Notes: generated by a model from the letters alone, not told the origin. Counted from the first letter of the stretch, positions 35,601 to 41,236 are shown. The stretch: DNA of 64,000 nt from Plutella xylostella (GCF_932276165.1 NC_064004.1:5218001-5282000), one strand, 5' to 3'. Program-made: numbers and translations.

Positions 35601-38600
35601 TGTCATTGATTGTAGTTACAAATGCAATTTAAGGCTTATTACCCAGATTACGAGATTATACTATTTTAAAAATGCCCTTACAGCCCCACTGCGTCAAATA
35701 CAACCGCTGGTGACCGCCTTGTTCACGGGGCTGATGATAGAAGGCGCTGTTTATGTTTTTTCAACTTTTGTGTTCTTGGGTCTCAATATTTGTGCGATGA
35801 ATAAAACCTTGGAGTTTACGCTTATCACTAATAGATGGAGCTGTCTGCGTAGCGTTCCTACATCGTGGTATAGTCTTACCCGCTTTACACCCTAGCCACA
35901 GGTTTTCTACAACTTAAACTTCACAACTACAACTTTCCATTCTCAGGGTGGAGGCGGGCTGCTGTCGGCGGCGCTGCCCCCGCACCCCGCGCAGCTGCAC
36001 GTCGCGTCGCTGCCGCCGCCGCCCACCTACCAGGTAAGATATTATATGTACAGTCTGGGGCGAAGATAACTGACAAGGAGAGGTAGCATTTTCATTCTGA
36101 GAGGGGTTAGGTTTCTATGCCACAGCATGAACTGTATGTTTTGTAAAAAACCGGCCAAGTGCGAGTCGGGCTCGCGCACAAAGGGTTCCGTAGCAGCAAA
36201 TATAAACTTTAAATCAACCTATCTCAAAAACTATAAGAGATACTTTGATCAAACCAAAAATCGTTGAAAGAGTTAATTAGCATGCATCACCTCTATTTTT
36301 TTTAGAATTTTATACCCCGTAGTTATAAAAATAGAGGGGGGGGGACATACTTTTTACGACTTTGAGAGCTGATATCTCAAAAACCGTTCACTTTAAGAAA
36401 AATGTTTTTTAGAAAACTTTATATCATTTTAAAAGACCTTTCCATTGATACCCCACACGGGTATGTACATCGAAAAAAAAAATTTCATCCCTCAGTTACA
36501 TGTATGGGGGGCCCCACCCCCAATTCTTTTTTTTACTATTTAGTGTCATATTTTTGTAGCGGTTCATACAACACATATTCCCATCAAATTTCATCACTGT
36601 AATACTTATAGTTTCCGAGTAAATCGGCTGTGACAGACGGACAGACGGACAGACGGACAGACGGACAGACGGACATGACGAAACTATAAGGGTTCCGTTT
36701 TTGCCATTTTGGCTACGGAACCCTAAAAAAAGATGTTTCGCCTTTCGTTTAAAAAAGTTTTTCCGTAGGAATTCCAGGATAAAAAGTAGCATATACACAT
36801 GCTATTTTTTTTATTATTGGTCCAGCGGTGTACCCATGAAAGAATAAACTTTCGCGTTTATAATTTAGTTTTGATGTTTTTGTACTAGTTGGATAAATCA
36901 TATCTGTCTACCTTATCTGCCTCTGTGGTCTAGTGGTAGCAGCTCTGCTTCACAACCCAGAGTTCCCGGGTTCGATCCCCGGGTCGGAACATCAATTTGT
37001 GTTTCTGAGAGTGCTTCTGTGTATTGCGTACACACTTGAGCACTATAATCTAGTCCCGCGCCGATGGCTAATCCCAAATGAGATTGGCTGCCGTAGTCGA
37101 AATTCGACCCGGAGGACATTATTATCTATCTTAGTCACCTTTAGCCCCCTATACCTTCACCCACAGGTGTTCCTGAACCTGCTGGCCATGTTCCCCCTCT
37201 CCCCGTACCCCGACGCGCGCAGCGACGAGTCGCCCGACTCGCCGGAGACGGAGAACTACGAGGCGCTGCTGTCGCTGGCCGAGCGGCTCGGGGAGGCCAA
37301 GCCGCGCGGCCTGCACAGGGCCGAGATCGACTTACTGCCCAGCTACAAGTACACGCAGCATGCTGGTGGTGAGTCCTTTTTAAGGTTAAATAAGGCCATT
37401 TTGTGGTATATATGAAAAAAGTGTGAGGAAACTGTCCAATATGTACAGTTATTACGGCAGTGTATTACGGTCCCCTATTAACCGAGAAGTGCAGAGCTAT
37501 AAATACACACAGCATGGGGATGGTAAGTGGCTATAAATATTGGTTAAAAAAGGTTTATTTAAAAATACTTACCTATTAAAAAAGGATATTATATTATGCC
37601 ATATGAGACTGTGGCTACGTTTGCTTTGCTCTGCGTTGTCTGCGTTGTTGACGATACGACCTGCTGAGTTTGTAATAGTGAGACAGTAAAGTGCAAGAGG
37701 ATCACCTTTTCTTCTGAACCAATCCTTTAAAGTGGTGACCCCGACTTGATGTGAATAAACATATTTTGGGTGACCAAGTATATCTGAATAATAAGGGAAG
37801 CTGGGAGTTGAAGTAAAGAACGGCGATGCAACGCATCGTTTCGTGGTATTTCATTTAGGTATACTTCGAAAATCATACAACATTGCTGTATGACGTCCTA
37901 GAAACTAAAGTGATAATGTCCGTTGCAGGCGAGCAGAGTTCGTGCGTGGTGTGCATGTGCGAGTTCGAGGCGCGCCAGACGCTGCGCGTGCTGCCGTGCG
38001 CGCACGAGTTCCACGCCAAGTGCGTCGACAAGTGGCTGCGGGTGAGTGCGATAATAAATAATAATATCTACCCCAGCCGGGAATCGAACACGGGACCTTC
38101 GGCATAGCAGTCAAGGTCACTAACCACTACACCATTCGGCCGTCAATATGAATTTACTAGCTTTTCCCCCGATACACCATTCGGCCGTCAATATTAATTT
38201 ACTAGCTTTTCCCCCGATCTAACTCTTCGTCACTTCATCGACGGGTCGCCATGGCCACGTCGCCGGCTACGTAGCCATGGCTACCTTTGGGCTAGTAGCA
38301 CGGGGTGCATGTAAGACGTGACATAAGTTTTGCATCGCACTCACTTACGTCGCGCAGCCTCAAGAGCCCGTTGGCTCTTGACGGAGAACTTTTGTCACGT
38401 CTTAAATGCGCTCCGTACTAGCCCTTCTGGCTTCCTTCAGATGCCAAATGGAGTAGCCAATAGCAGCCATTTTCTGGCCGGTGAGCCAGGACTCTTACAA
38501 TACATATTTGTAGATTAGGATTGATTGTCATGAGAAGTCAGCCACAGATGGCGCTATTAAGTGTTAGTAGTAGAAACTTGTTTATACATTTAGTTGCCGT

Positions 38601-38754
38601 CAGAAAATAAAATTAATAACCGAGTCAGATGGCCTCGAAATAATATTTCAAAATTCCCTCCAGCTTTCTAAAATGAAGCCTTTTGTTTCAGTCAAACCGG
38701 ACGTGCCCGATATGCCGCGGCAACGCGTCCGAGTACTTCAACAACTCGGAGTGA
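18139..38754 (+). CDS. mura: RNF38/RNF44-type RING-H2 E3 ubiquitin ligase, 16 exons, 5' partial
   Basis: Exons joined by GT..AG sites and matching phases are 18139-18455, 18757-18831, 20440-20537, 21339-21453, 21792-21864, 22476-22578, 23642-23716, 26055-26138 (uncertain), 33244-33336, 33969-34049, 34489-34557, 35026-35148, 35947-36033, 37167-37368, 37929-38041 and 38692-38754. They give about 589 residues with the uncertain exon and 561 without; human RNF38 is a little over 500. The C-terminal 125 residues carry the family signature: ENYEALL, AERLGEAKPRGL, LPSYKY, then a RING-H2 finger and a short tail. RING-H2 proteins of this family recruit an E2 enzyme and transfer ubiquitin to substrates; the substrate here is unknown. 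The upstream part is low-complexity and probably disordered. The first codons and start methionine are missing: exon 1 here begins with one base completing an upstream codon. The murashka assignment is from recalled family similarity, not a search. Confidence 0.9.
18757..18831 (+). CDS. mura: Ligase gene, exon 2: Gly/Arg-rich
   Basis: The acceptor is CCAGCAG before 18757 and the donor is GTAATG at 18832. The exon is phase 1 at both ends. It encodes GGMGGPGGSRRAERRSAG followed by an Arg/Pro-rich end. It is basic and resembles the Arg-rich stretches of the vertebrate homologues only in composition. GC content is far above the flanking intron. Confidence 0.78.
18832..20117. other. Intron 2, no recognised element
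   Basis: Unique-looking sequence between exon 2 and the MITEs at 20.1 kb. No open frame is in phase with the gene. Confidence 0.5.
20118..20265. mobile_element. MITE in intron 2, CAGAAAGAAAACTGG ends
   Basis: GCCGTATACAGAAAG..AACTGGCAACTTATAAGC at the left is matched by ATAAGCGTTTACAAGTTTCC and CTTTCTGATTACGGC at the right. Confidence 0.75.
20268..20370. mobile_element. Short hairpin MITE in intron 2, AGGGCTTGTACACAAAACTG ends
   Basis: The left arm AGGGCTTGTACACAAAACTG and right arm CAGTTTTGTGTAAGTACAAG(CCCT) enclose about 55 bp. It adjoins the preceding MITE and ends 70 nt before exon 3. Confidence 0.75.
20440..20537 (+). CDS. mura: Ligase gene, exon 3
   Basis: A long pyrimidine tract (CCCCCCCTTGTCTTACAG) precedes 20440, and the donor is GTGAGT after an ATG codon at 20535-20537. 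It enters in phase 1 and leaves in phase 0. It encodes EMRVSPPHIAAAAGPSAEH followed by a His/Gln/Asn-rich end (…SNHHTPTHM). The ATG at its start is in frame and could serve as an internal initiator in a shorter isoform, which is inference only. Confidence 0.82.
21030..21175 (-). repeat. Dispersed repeat, minus copy in intron 3
   Basis: It is the reverse complement of the 17265 family: CTCCACTGCTGGGGCACGG, GTCTCCTTCCAGGAAAGAG, AGGCCTAGTCCGCCAGTGCG. Confidence 0.6.
21339..21453 (+). CDS. mura: Ligase gene, exon 4: Ser-rich with basic motif
   Basis: The acceptor is TTTCCCAG at 21331-21338 and the donor GTGAGT at 21454; phase 0 in, phase 1 out. It encodes an acidic Ser-rich start (DTNPLERAEGGSSDGELSS) and a basic patch SPSRKRRRL. 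The vertebrate RNF38 N-terminal region has a comparable SPSPKRxRL element that looks like a nuclear-localisation-type signal; this is the clearest similarity in the N-terminal half. Confidence 0.86.
21480..21645 (-). pseudogene. LINE ORF2 C-terminal relic in intron 4
   Basis: Minus-strand translation gives GRPPARWTDDLRPVVGSGWM, then RTVEDRVLWRSLAEAYVQQG and a stop. This is the standard C-terminus of an RTE/jockey-type endonuclease-reverse transcriptase. About 45 codons remain; it is inserted in the intron opposite to the host gene. Confidence 0.75.
21792..21864 (+). CDS. mura: Ligase gene, exon 5: Pro-rich
   Basis: The acceptor is TGTGTTACAG before 21792 and the donor is GTAAGT at 21865; phase 1 in, phase 2 out. 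It encodes GEGGVAVPPPPVERRTPRHH followed by YQPP. It is low-complexity; the preceding intron holds a LINE relic at 21480-21645. Confidence 0.82.
21865..22475. other. Intron 5
   Basis: Contains an imperfect hairpin, CCTCGTAAGGCCCA at 22057 and TGGGGCTTACGAGG at 22168, probably an old MITE. Otherwise nothing is recognised. Confidence 0.4.
22476..22578 (+). CDS. mura: Ligase gene, exon 6: His/Pro-rich, ends LLLDINQ
   Basis: The acceptor is CTATTTTCCAG and the donor GTACGA at 22579; phase 2 in, phase 0 out. It encodes RRVRYAGVWEQPHAPHAAH, then a His/Pro stretch ending PPLLLDINQ. Vertebrate homologues have a comparable HP-rich run ending in a VDIHDQ motif, so this exon anchors the alignment. Two partial copies of this exon follow in the next intron. 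Confidence 0.88.
22604..23105 (+). repeat. Tandem intronic repeat units linked to the exon 6 duplicates
   Basis: A unit containing GGTGCACGGAAGGAGCC, CTTGCCATCCCCCCATATAG and CTCGCCATTTAAGGGCCAG recurs, complete or partial, at about 22604-22660, 22658-22738, 22855-22905 and 23031-23105. The units alternate with the exon copies, so the whole segment expanded by unequal exchange or replication slippage. Confidence 0.75.
22739..22828 (+). pseudogene. Duplicate of exon 6, in-frame 90-nt candidate cassette
   Basis: From about 22745 the sequence repeats exon 6 with few changes (GGCGTGTGGGAGCAGCCGCA through GACATCAACCAG) and is followed by a GTAACT donor. Upstream, AAGGGCCAG can act as an acceptor but has a poor pyrimidine tract. 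Spliced this way the segment is 90 nt, phase 0 at both ends and free of stops, so it would insert 30 residues after exon 6. The upstream end of exon 6 (RRVRYA) is not duplicated. Whether it is spliced is unknown. Confidence 0.6.
23121..23182 (+). pseudogene. Second, decayed duplicate of exon 6
   Basis: It matches exon 6 from GGCGTGTGGGAGCAG to GACATCAACCAG but lacks the internal His/Pro repeat and carries a further 2-nt loss that shifts the frame. The donor GT after ACCAG is changed to GA. It looks non-functional. A 19-nt insertion (GTAATC...AACCAG) sits just before the copied CTCTGTGGCG compared with the 22739 copy. Confidence 0.6.
23642..23716 (+). CDS. mura: Ligase gene, exon 7
   Basis: The acceptor is CTCGTGTTTCCAG. 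The exon is 25 codons, phase 0 at both ends: MSLRGARLGGVGAGVWPHRE then PPPRQ. The donor is CAG|GTTCGT, weaker than the other donors of the gene, so regulated skipping or read-through is possible. Read-through would continue 42 codons to a stop at 23840-23842. Confidence 0.72.
23717..26054. other. Intron 7
   Basis: Apart from the LINE relic at 24715-24897 the intron is AT-rich with no recognised element and no exon-like open frame in phase. Confidence 0.45.
24715..24897 (+). pseudogene. LINE ORF2 C-terminal relic in intron 7
   Basis: Forward translation reads RRKTGRPRKMCLDCVNE, then after frame damage DRG.GKMA.HDAQ, matching the GRP...W.DC...DR..W...A pattern of LINE ORF2 ends. It is followed by AAGGCTAAGAAGAAGAAG, the usual GAAGAA tail. 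Stops interrupt it. Confidence 0.6.
26055..26138 (+). CDS. Possible exon 8 of the ligase gene
   Basis: The 84-nt segment is open in phase 0 at both ends and GC-rich at third positions like its neighbours. The donor is CAG|GTACAC. It encodes LAGYPVAAAGAEIWPAVLPA then LTTLRYHQ. The proposed acceptor (GATATGCGTAG) has a weak pyrimidine tract, and I cannot align the peptide confidently to known family members. CCAAT-like boxes follow at 26196-26240, so the GC-richness could instead reflect a regulatory element. Confidence 0.4.
26190..26245. promoter_or_regulatory. CCAAT-box pair
   Basis: GACCAATCACAG at 26196 and GGCCAATGAGAG at 26230 lie just after a GC-rich stretch. This could be an internal promoter of the ligase gene; nothing else supports it. 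Confidence 0.25.
26629..26674. repeat. (CA)n microsatellite
   Basis: About 20 CA units with a few interruptions, directly after a GC-rich patch (26508-26625). Confidence 0.9.
28335..28904 (+). mobile_element. 0.57-kb repeat, inverted copy A, intron 8
   Basis: It starts AGGGTTCCGTAGCC and ends GCACTTGGCCGGTTTTTG, with a (GTCCGTCT)n run near 28385. It is nearly identical to the reverse complement of 36147-36727; the differences I see are the repeat number and a few single bases. Both carry GGGTTCCGTA and its complement near opposite ends. No real ORF is present. Confidence 0.85.
30175..30192 (+). promoter_or_regulatory. CTCF-like motif CCACTAGATGGCGCTA
   Basis: It fits the vertebrate CTCF core consensus CCASYAGRKGGCRS at every position. 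Another AGATGGCGG lies at 30230. Binding in this organism is inference. Confidence 0.35.
30517..30684. mobile_element. MITE with TGGACGCATCGCAA ends
   Basis: TGGACGCATCGCAATAG..TATAACC at the left is matched by GGTTTAAATTGCGATGCGTCCA at the right. Confidence 0.6.
31571..31714. repeat. CpG-rich palindrome with paired inverted CCAAT boxes
   Basis: The arm TTTCGCGTAGTGTGGCGCG (31585-31603) is perfectly inverted at 31684-31702, with CGGCCTTCG / CGAAGGCG outside. Inside, GGCCAATCG and CGATTGGTC face each other. It may be a MITE that carries promoter-like boxes, or a bidirectional regulatory element. Confidence 0.75.
33244..33336 (+). CDS. mura: Ligase gene, exon 9: His/Ala repeat
   Basis: The acceptor is GTTTCTCGCAG and the donor GTGAGT at 33337; 31 codons, phase 0 at both ends. 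It encodes VGSVYSGLQFGAPFPQ followed by alternating His-Ala (GCGCAC repeats) and THYIHNSQ. A 237-bp MITE begins 26 nt after the donor. Confidence 0.85.
33363..33599. mobile_element. MITE with 22-bp perfect inverted ends, intron 9
   Basis: GGAAGTAGAAAAAAAGACGG(AA) at the left is exactly inverted at the right (33578-33599). It starts 26 nt after the exon 9 donor. Confidence 0.85.
33665..33780 (-). repeat. LINE-type 3' tail in intron 9
   Basis: AAAATACACTTTATCTGTAA followed by GGTACAAAAGGCAGTTTTAT.ACT resembles the GGCGGCCTTATT tail family. Confidence 0.4.
33969..34049 (+). CDS. mura: Ligase gene, exon 10
   Basis: The acceptor is GTGTCTGTGCAG and the donor GTAAAA at 34050; 27 codons, phase 0 at both ends. 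It encodes RPESGRLEVLGGEAPELHHA then PLLLHTE. The pattern R..L..E..LLGE of the vertebrate proteins (RSPLQRIENEVELLGEH) is loosely matched here. Confidence 0.85.
34331..34413. mobile_element. Short hairpin MITE, intron 10
   Basis: AACTGTTCATCAAAAGTCGA.TTGTCCCGC is inverted as GCGGGACAATCGACTGTTGA.TGAACCGTT around a 25-nt loop. Confidence 0.75.
34489..34557 (+). CDS. mura: Ligase gene, exon 11
   Basis: The acceptor is CCCTGCTGCAG and the donor GTGAGT at 34558; 23 codons, phase 0 at both ends. It encodes ARGASLELMAPHHARHALTH followed by HHH. Confidence 0.83.
34765..34828 (-). mobile_element. Helitron-like short element, truncated, intron 11
   Basis: Only the end ATTCCCACAGGAAAACTTTT..GCGAAGTGAAGCTCGCGGGA.ACAGCTAG remains. 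The preceding 130 bp are of a different type. Confidence 0.6.
35026..35148 (+). CDS. mura: Ligase gene, exon 12: Gly-rich then RW/HHP
   Basis: The acceptor is TTCTCCCCCTCAG and the donor GTGAGG at 35149; 41 codons, phase 0 at both ends. It encodes a Gly/Val run, then VVPRRSFVHRHAARWPHHPL and HHIHPQ. The PRR...R...PxxP pattern corresponds loosely to the PRRLTGRSRYRSQQPIPPPP region of vertebrate RNF38/44. Its last 40 or so bases and donor are repeated three times in the following intron. Confidence 0.86.
35318..35760 (+). repeat. Three tandem copies of the exon 12 3' end with donor site
   Basis: Segments matching CACCACCCGCTGCACCA..ATACACCCGCAG|GTGAG recur with pseudo-donors at 35356 and 35540, and a more diverged one at 35710 (the true donor is at 35149). 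Each is followed by the same intron sequence, GATGACGATAGA(T/A)GGCG(C/T)TGTTTATG. Spacings are 207, 184 and 170 nt. The copies lack a clear acceptor, so they are probably decoy donors rather than exons. Confidence 0.75.
35947..36033 (+). CDS. mura: Ligase gene, exon 13
   Basis: The acceptor is CCATTCTCAG and the donor GTAAGA at 36034; 29 codons, phase 0 at both ends. It encodes GGGGLLSAALPPHPAQLHVA then SLPPPPTYQ. The PPPP-Y element matches the PPPPYHP motif preceding the conserved C-terminal block of vertebrate family members. Confidence 0.86.
36147..36727 (-). mobile_element. 0.57-kb repeat, inverted copy B, intron 13
   Basis: It starts AAAACCGGCCAAGTGCGAGT and ends TACGGAACCCTA, with five (GACAGACG) units near 36640. 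It is nearly identical in inverted orientation to 28335-28904. Confidence 0.85.
36921..37140 (+). mobile_element. tRNA-derived SINE in intron 13
   Basis: A tRNA-like head has an A box (TGGTCTAGTGGTAGC) and B box (GGTTCGATCCC), with acceptor-stem-like CCGGGTCGG after it. An unrelated body of about 140 bp follows and ends just before exon 14's pyrimidine tract. Confidence 0.75.
37167..37368 (+). CDS. mura: Ligase gene, exon 14: conserved pre-RING block
   Basis: The acceptor is TTCACCCACAG and the donor GTGAGT at 37369; phase 0 in, phase 1 out, 67 codons. It encodes VFLNLLAMFPLSP, an acidic Ser/Asp/Glu stretch, then ENYEALLSLAERLGEAKPRG and HRAEIDLLPSYKYTQHAG. The ENYEALL..AERLG.AKPRGL..A.I..LPSY block is characteristic of RNF38/RNF44 and lies directly before the RING in all family members I know. 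This and the next two exons make the identification secure. Confidence 0.96.
37487..37522 (+). pseudogene. Partial copy of the exon 14 3' end with donor
   Basis: About 120 nt after the exon 14 donor, codons reading S-Y-K-Y-T-Q-H recur (AGC TAT AAA TAC ACA CAG CAT), followed by GGGGATG and a GTAAGT donor at 37523. Against the exon, the three base changes in those seven codons are all at third positions. Upstream similarity is short (CCGAGA...TGC). Spliced in after exon 14 from the AAGTGCAG acceptor it would meet a stop at once, so it may be a relic, an alternative donor or a poison exon. Confidence 0.6.
37929..38041 (+). CDS. mura: Ligase gene, exon 15: first seven zinc-ligand positions region of RING-H2
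   Basis: The acceptor is CCGTTGCAG and the donor GTGAGT at 38042; phase 1 in, phase 0 out. It carries C-x2-C-x14-C-x1-H-x2-H-x2-C, six of the eight zinc ligands, within GEQSSCVVCMCEFEARQTL and RVLPCAHEFHAKCVDKWLR. The two histidines at ligand positions 4 and 5 make it RING-H2. The conserved Trp in the KWL motif is the usual E2-contact residue of RING ligases. All key residues are intact. Confidence 0.97.
38060..38143 (-). mobile_element. SINE family A, head only, intron 15
   Basis: On the minus strand: CGGCCGAATGGTGTAGTGGT, then GTGTTCGATTCCCGGCTGGG. It is the same head as in the full copy at 62567-62816. Confidence 0.75.
38289..38424. mobile_element. MITE, GGGCTAG..GACGTGACA family, copy 2, intron 15
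   Basis: GGGCTAGTAGCACGGGG..AAGACGTGACATAAGTTT is inverted as AACTTTTGTCACGTCTTAAA..CTCCGTACTAGCCC. Confidence 0.8.
38692..38754 (+). CDS. mura: Ligase gene, last exon: end of RING and C-terminus
   Basis: The acceptor is TTTTGTTTCAG; 20 codons then TGA at 38752-38754. It encodes SNRTCPICRGNASEYFNNSE. The CPIC supplies zinc ligands 7 and 8, and the x10 spacing from the previous cysteine is correct across the splice junction. Vertebrate proteins end similarly (ANRTCPICRADASE...SE). Confidence 0.97.
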   Translation, partial: SNRTCPICRGNASEYFNNSE

Positions 38755-40870
38755 CTCAGCGCGCCGCGCCCTTGCCCCAAGCCCAGCTAGTGCGGCCCAC
38801 AAGCGACGGGGTGCCGCCACTGACCCAGAGATGGCGCTGTCTGCTATTACGCAAAACTATCAAGAGATGGCGCTGCTTATGAAAGTTCGCGCAGTTGCCG
38901 ATAGATGGCGTTAGTGGTTACTGAATGCTGCAATAGTATAGGATATAGATGGCCTTGAAATTAATTACACAAAATGCAATAAATTAATGGCATATCCTAA
39001 GCATAGAACCTTGCTGAAACAAAACATACTTTCATTACTAAGAAAGCAGCATTAGTGGGGCACCCTGTTTTTCGCCAGTGGGAGGGCTGCGAGAAAAGGT
39101 CCAGGATTCCAGAAGATTCGTGTTGTGATGTGAAAGAGTTTATAAAATAAGGTTTATTTCGACATATATTGCGCTAGTTCGGGGTGTGAATTTTGGAGTG
39201 TTTCTTTTTTTTGTCGAGAGTGAACATTTTATTTGGTGTTTGTAAACATTGATGGCGGTGATTTAAATTGATTATAGAAGATATATAATTAAGATAACTG
39301 AAGATAAGATCTTATAAATATAAAGAAAATATGCTATGAGGGCCTGTTATACAATATCCAATAAGATGGTGTTGCCTCTACTAAGATCCGAAATATAGAA
39401 TCTATGATCAGTTTAAATCACTTGATTGATGATAAGTAACTGTAAGGGAAGCGCAATATATGTGAAATGGGGTAGGATGTGTAGTGCGTGCAAGGGCGTG
39501 TGGTATTACACACCATACTAAAAGGACGCTTAGTGCGATTTGCCAAAATATCATGTGTTTTTGTCCTCAGGTGATTCCAGTATCTGAAAATGTTTCGTGC
39601 GTATTCCCGACTCTATCCCATTGTATTAAAGGCGGGATGCGCACGGAATTGTCACAGAATTTTATATATATATATAAAAAAAACGTATAGATGTAGTACT
39701 GTTTTTTTTTTGTGAAAGTTACCGATATTTCCCACGGTTCTAGATATCGTCACGTTAAGAATTTGAACACACGAGTTTTTTATAATAACTTTGTTTTGAT
39801 TTGTGACGTCGATGCCTTAGCTTTGTGTGTGTAAATATAATGTACATGTGTGAGTGAGCCGTCGCTATGTATGTGTAGAGTGAGCTATTTTTAATAATAT
39901 AATGTAGGCCAGTTTTTCTTAACAGAACCACGTATGTAAGGTGTTTTCTTGAGGTTACGTTTCTTCACTTTCTGTTTTAGGGAGTTTGTATTTTATTAAC
40001 TTGTATGTCTGTACGTCCGTATGCGTTGGAAAAAAATAGTGATTAGGCCTCGTGTAGAGATGTTACGGTAAAAGTCGGAATTTAGGATACGCAATGGTGA
40101 CCGCTTGTGCAATAAGTAACTATAACGTTTAAACTAAACTTCACAAGTAAATAAAATTTTACATATCTTTTCTCTTTACAAAAGTTCTTTTAAAAATTCG
40201 TTTATTATGTTGTTTTTTTATCGTTTTCTTATGTATCGTTGTGCAGTTAATTAGTAAAAATATCAGTTTCAATCACGCTCGTAACTGTTTTAGCCACTAA
40301 AGTATTGAATGATAACGCCTCTGTATCGAAAACATCTGGAACCTACAGTCGTCGAAATATAATAGACCCATTTGGACAGCTCCAAAATGTATGGGATAAC
40401 AGCTGGTGTCAAATTTAAATCATTAAAAATCTAAACAATAAGTAAGTTTTGGTGCTTCAAAAGTTCTTTTTTCTTTCGGCCGTTAAATAATAAGCCAGAA
40501 TATGTGTCTTTTTATGAATTTCATGAAATAATCAAGAGTAAATAGCAAATTTGTGTAGCTGTCCAAACGGGCCTATTTTTCGACGACTGTAGTGACGCAT
40601 GTCTGCTAGACAATATTAGTAAGTTGAAATCCAATATTGTGTATTCTTCACCCTGTTTTCTATTATTGGGAATTTTTTATTTTGTTCTGAATTGTTATTT
40701 GATTTTGCATCGTATGTTCTTCTTTGTTATTCTGCGCAACTCCTGTATTTTCTTTCTCAAATGTTCAAAATGTCTGTTTTGTTAATGTTACAGTAACATA
40801 GTTTCTTCCCCGCAGTTTGTGTTATGCTGAATTAGTGGAATGCAATAAATAACCCTTATCATAATATTAT
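38755..40870 (+). other. Probable 3' UTR of the ligase gene
   Basis: No coding sequence follows the stop. AATAAA-type signals occur at 38979 (GCAATAAATTA) and 40843 (GCAATAAATAA), with further ones downstream near 46671; which is used cannot be told. A Pumilio-type TGTAAATA lies near 39831. Three AGATGGCG motifs occur at 38828-38910, and a 250-bp MITE occupies 40343-40592. Confidence 0.4.
40343..40592. mobile_element. TA-flanked MITE, mariner-like ends
   Basis: TACAGTCGTCGAAATATAATAGACC.. is inverted as ..GGGCCTATTTTTCGACGACTGTA. Arms are about 38 bp with the inner motif TTGGACAGCT / AGCTGTCCAA. TA at both borders fits a Tc1/mariner target duplication. Confidence 0.82.
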
Positions 40871-41070
40871 TAATATACAAAATAGCAAATGTTATTATTT
40901 TTGTAATAAAATAATAAGCTCCGTATTTGGCAGTGGATAATGGACATTTATTATACTAAAGAGTACTTCAATATTATATCTTCAATTATGTTTTAGCCAT
41001 TCTAATATAGAGTATAAAAATGAATGATGAGCATTTAAAAGTTAAAGGTCACCCTCCGCACATACAAGCT

Positions 41071-41236
41071 TAACGTAAAGGGATCGTTGTTTTTTTTTGT
41101 TTTCTGTCAAGCAGTCCGGCAGAACAGTGTGCGCCGCTCACAACTCACAAAATTACGCTCGTGTGGCTTCACCCTTATAACGCGAGCTCGCGAACGCCTG
41201 GTTGACAGAAGTAAAAAAGGCGATCCGTTTACGTTA
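41071..41236. mobile_element. MITE with TAACGTAAAGGGATCG ends
   Basis: TAACGTAAAGGGATCG and CGATCCGTTTACGTTA are inverted, as are TTCTGTCAA and TTGACAGAA. The interior carries CACAACTCACAAAATTACGC, an arm of the hairpin at 43753. Confidence 0.7.

Noticed and set aside
36921..36995. Apparent tRNA gene (A and B boxes)
   Set aside because: No consistent anticodon arm and acceptor stem, and it continues into a SINE-like body. The same applies to heads at 38060, 50060, 52219, 58120, 62567 and 63100.
36933..37415. 160-codon open frame
   Set aside because: It joins SINE and intron sequence to exon 14 in frame; the splice acceptor at 37167 marks the real boundary.
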